In this document: positions 6,052 through 6,490 of the stretch, one piece after another
How the letters are laid out: every line of letters begins with the position of its first letter
Position numbering within the stretch: position 1 is the first letter of the stretch
NCBI GenBank assembly: GCA_036278755.1
Contig: DASUKL010000062.1
Coordinates: 1 to 6,490 of the forward strand
Source: DASUKL01 sp036278755
Lineage (GTDB): Bacteria > Chloroflexota > Limnocylindria > Limnocylindrales > CSP1-4
Direction: 5' to 3'
Length of the DNA: 6,490 nt
Position numbers and translations under genes: made by a program
Notes under the pieces: generated by a model
The model's input: only the letters and a program-made list of their open reading frames with translations
Told to the model about the DNA's origin: nothing
Databases searched by the model: none

Positions 6052-6490
6052 CTGGTGCCGGGGACGATCGAGCCGCGCAGGGCGGTGGAGCTTGCGGCGC
6101 TGGCCGAGGAGGTCGGCTTCGACGGGCTCTGGGCGGCGGAGACCGATCATGACCCCTTCATCGCCCTGGGCCTGGCCGCCGCCGCGACGCGGTACCTGGA
6201 GCTGGGCACCGCCGTGGCCATCGCCTTCGCCCGCAGCCCGACGGTCATCGCCCAGACGGCCTTCGACCTCGCGGCCCTCTCCCACGGCCGCTTCCAGTTG
6301 GGCCTCGGCACCCAGGTCCGGGGCCACGTGGAGCGGCGCTTCGGGATGGCCTGGAGCGAGCCGGCGCCACGCCTCGCCGAGTGGGTGGGCGCCATCCGCG
6401 CCGCCTGGGATACCTGGCAGGACGGCCGACCGTTCCGCTTCAGCAGCGCGCACCTGGACCTTTCCCTGATGACGCCCTTCTTCAGCCCGC
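6040..6490 (+). CDS. Luciferase-like F420-dependent oxidoreductase, 3' end missing
   Basis: The first 150 residues are visible and the gene runs off the right edge; a full member would be roughly 300-350 residues. The sequence is that of a bacterial luciferase-like TIM barrel: MKIDLVPG as the first strand, GFDGLWAAETDHDPF (26-40), ARSP (64-67), then the strongly conserved region with GRFQLGLGTQ (83-92), His96 and ERRFGM (98-103), followed by RLAEWVGAIRAAW. These match the probable F420-dependent oxidoreductase subgroup I know as the MSMEG_2256-like family (TIGR03617). Such enzymes use reduced F420 (sometimes FMN) for hydride transfer in the cytoplasm; the substrate is unknown. ATG 6040 is the only start in this frame after the stop at 6010-6012 and gives the canonical N-terminus. 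It sits in the second copy of the 20-bp repeat and overlaps the leader ORF stop as ATGA. Confidence 0.9.
   Translation, partial: MKIDLVPGTIEPRRAVELAALAEEVGFDGLWAAETDHDPFIALGLAAAATRYLELGTAVAIAFARSPTVIAQTAFDLAALSHGRFQLGLGTQVRGHVERRFGMAWSEPAPRLAEWVGAIRAAWDTWQDGRPFRFSSAHLDLSLMTPFFSP

Overview
The window is very GC-rich, with coding regions whose third codon positions are almost all G or C. The gene types are a large ATPase/TPR/LuxR regulator, a cupredoxin lipoprotein with an Ala/Ser/Thr linker, an AlaX-type editing protein and an F420-type luciferase-like oxidoreductase. Together with start codons that lack Shine-Dalgarno sequences, this suggests a Chloroflexota (Limnocylindria/Ellin6529-like) or, less likely, an actinobacterial genome. 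The lineage is an inference from gene content and composition, not a database result.

All supported genes lie on the + strand. From the left edge: the 3' part of a gene for a Pro/Ser/Thr-rich, single-membrane-segment protein with a C-terminal SH3-like domain (to 980); a 1123-residue regulator (1015-4386) with an N-terminal AAA/STAND-type ATPase, a long helical TPR-like middle and a C-terminal LuxR helix-turn-helix; a cupredoxin lipoprotein (4433-4987); and, 20 bases further, a stand-alone alanyl-tRNA editing protein (5008-5766). A roughly 250-base gap follows, with small repeats and dyads but no convincing gene. The 5' part of an F420-dependent luciferase-like oxidoreductase (6040 to the right edge) comes last. 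Long open frames on the minus strand are antisense shadows of these genes.

The genes do not form an evident pathway. The cupredoxin and AlaX genes are probably co-transcribed by spacing, while the regulator, the cupredoxin and the oxidoreductase each seem to have their own start. In these three cases a -10-like hexamer ends exactly 6 bases before an ATG and no ribosome-binding site is seen, which is the geometry of leaderless transcription.

I do not see a clearly new multi-gene system. The most notable points are: (1) a perfect 20-bp tandem duplication over the oxidoreductase start, which creates a seven-codon leader ORF whose stop overlaps the true start as ATGA; (2) loss of the Walker A lysine (to Leu) in a regulator that keeps a good Walker B; (3) an Arg/Gly/Ser-rich insert with aberrant codon use in the same regulator; (4) Asp in place of the usual zinc-binding Cys in the AlaX protein; and (5) the shared promoter-to-ATG spacing.
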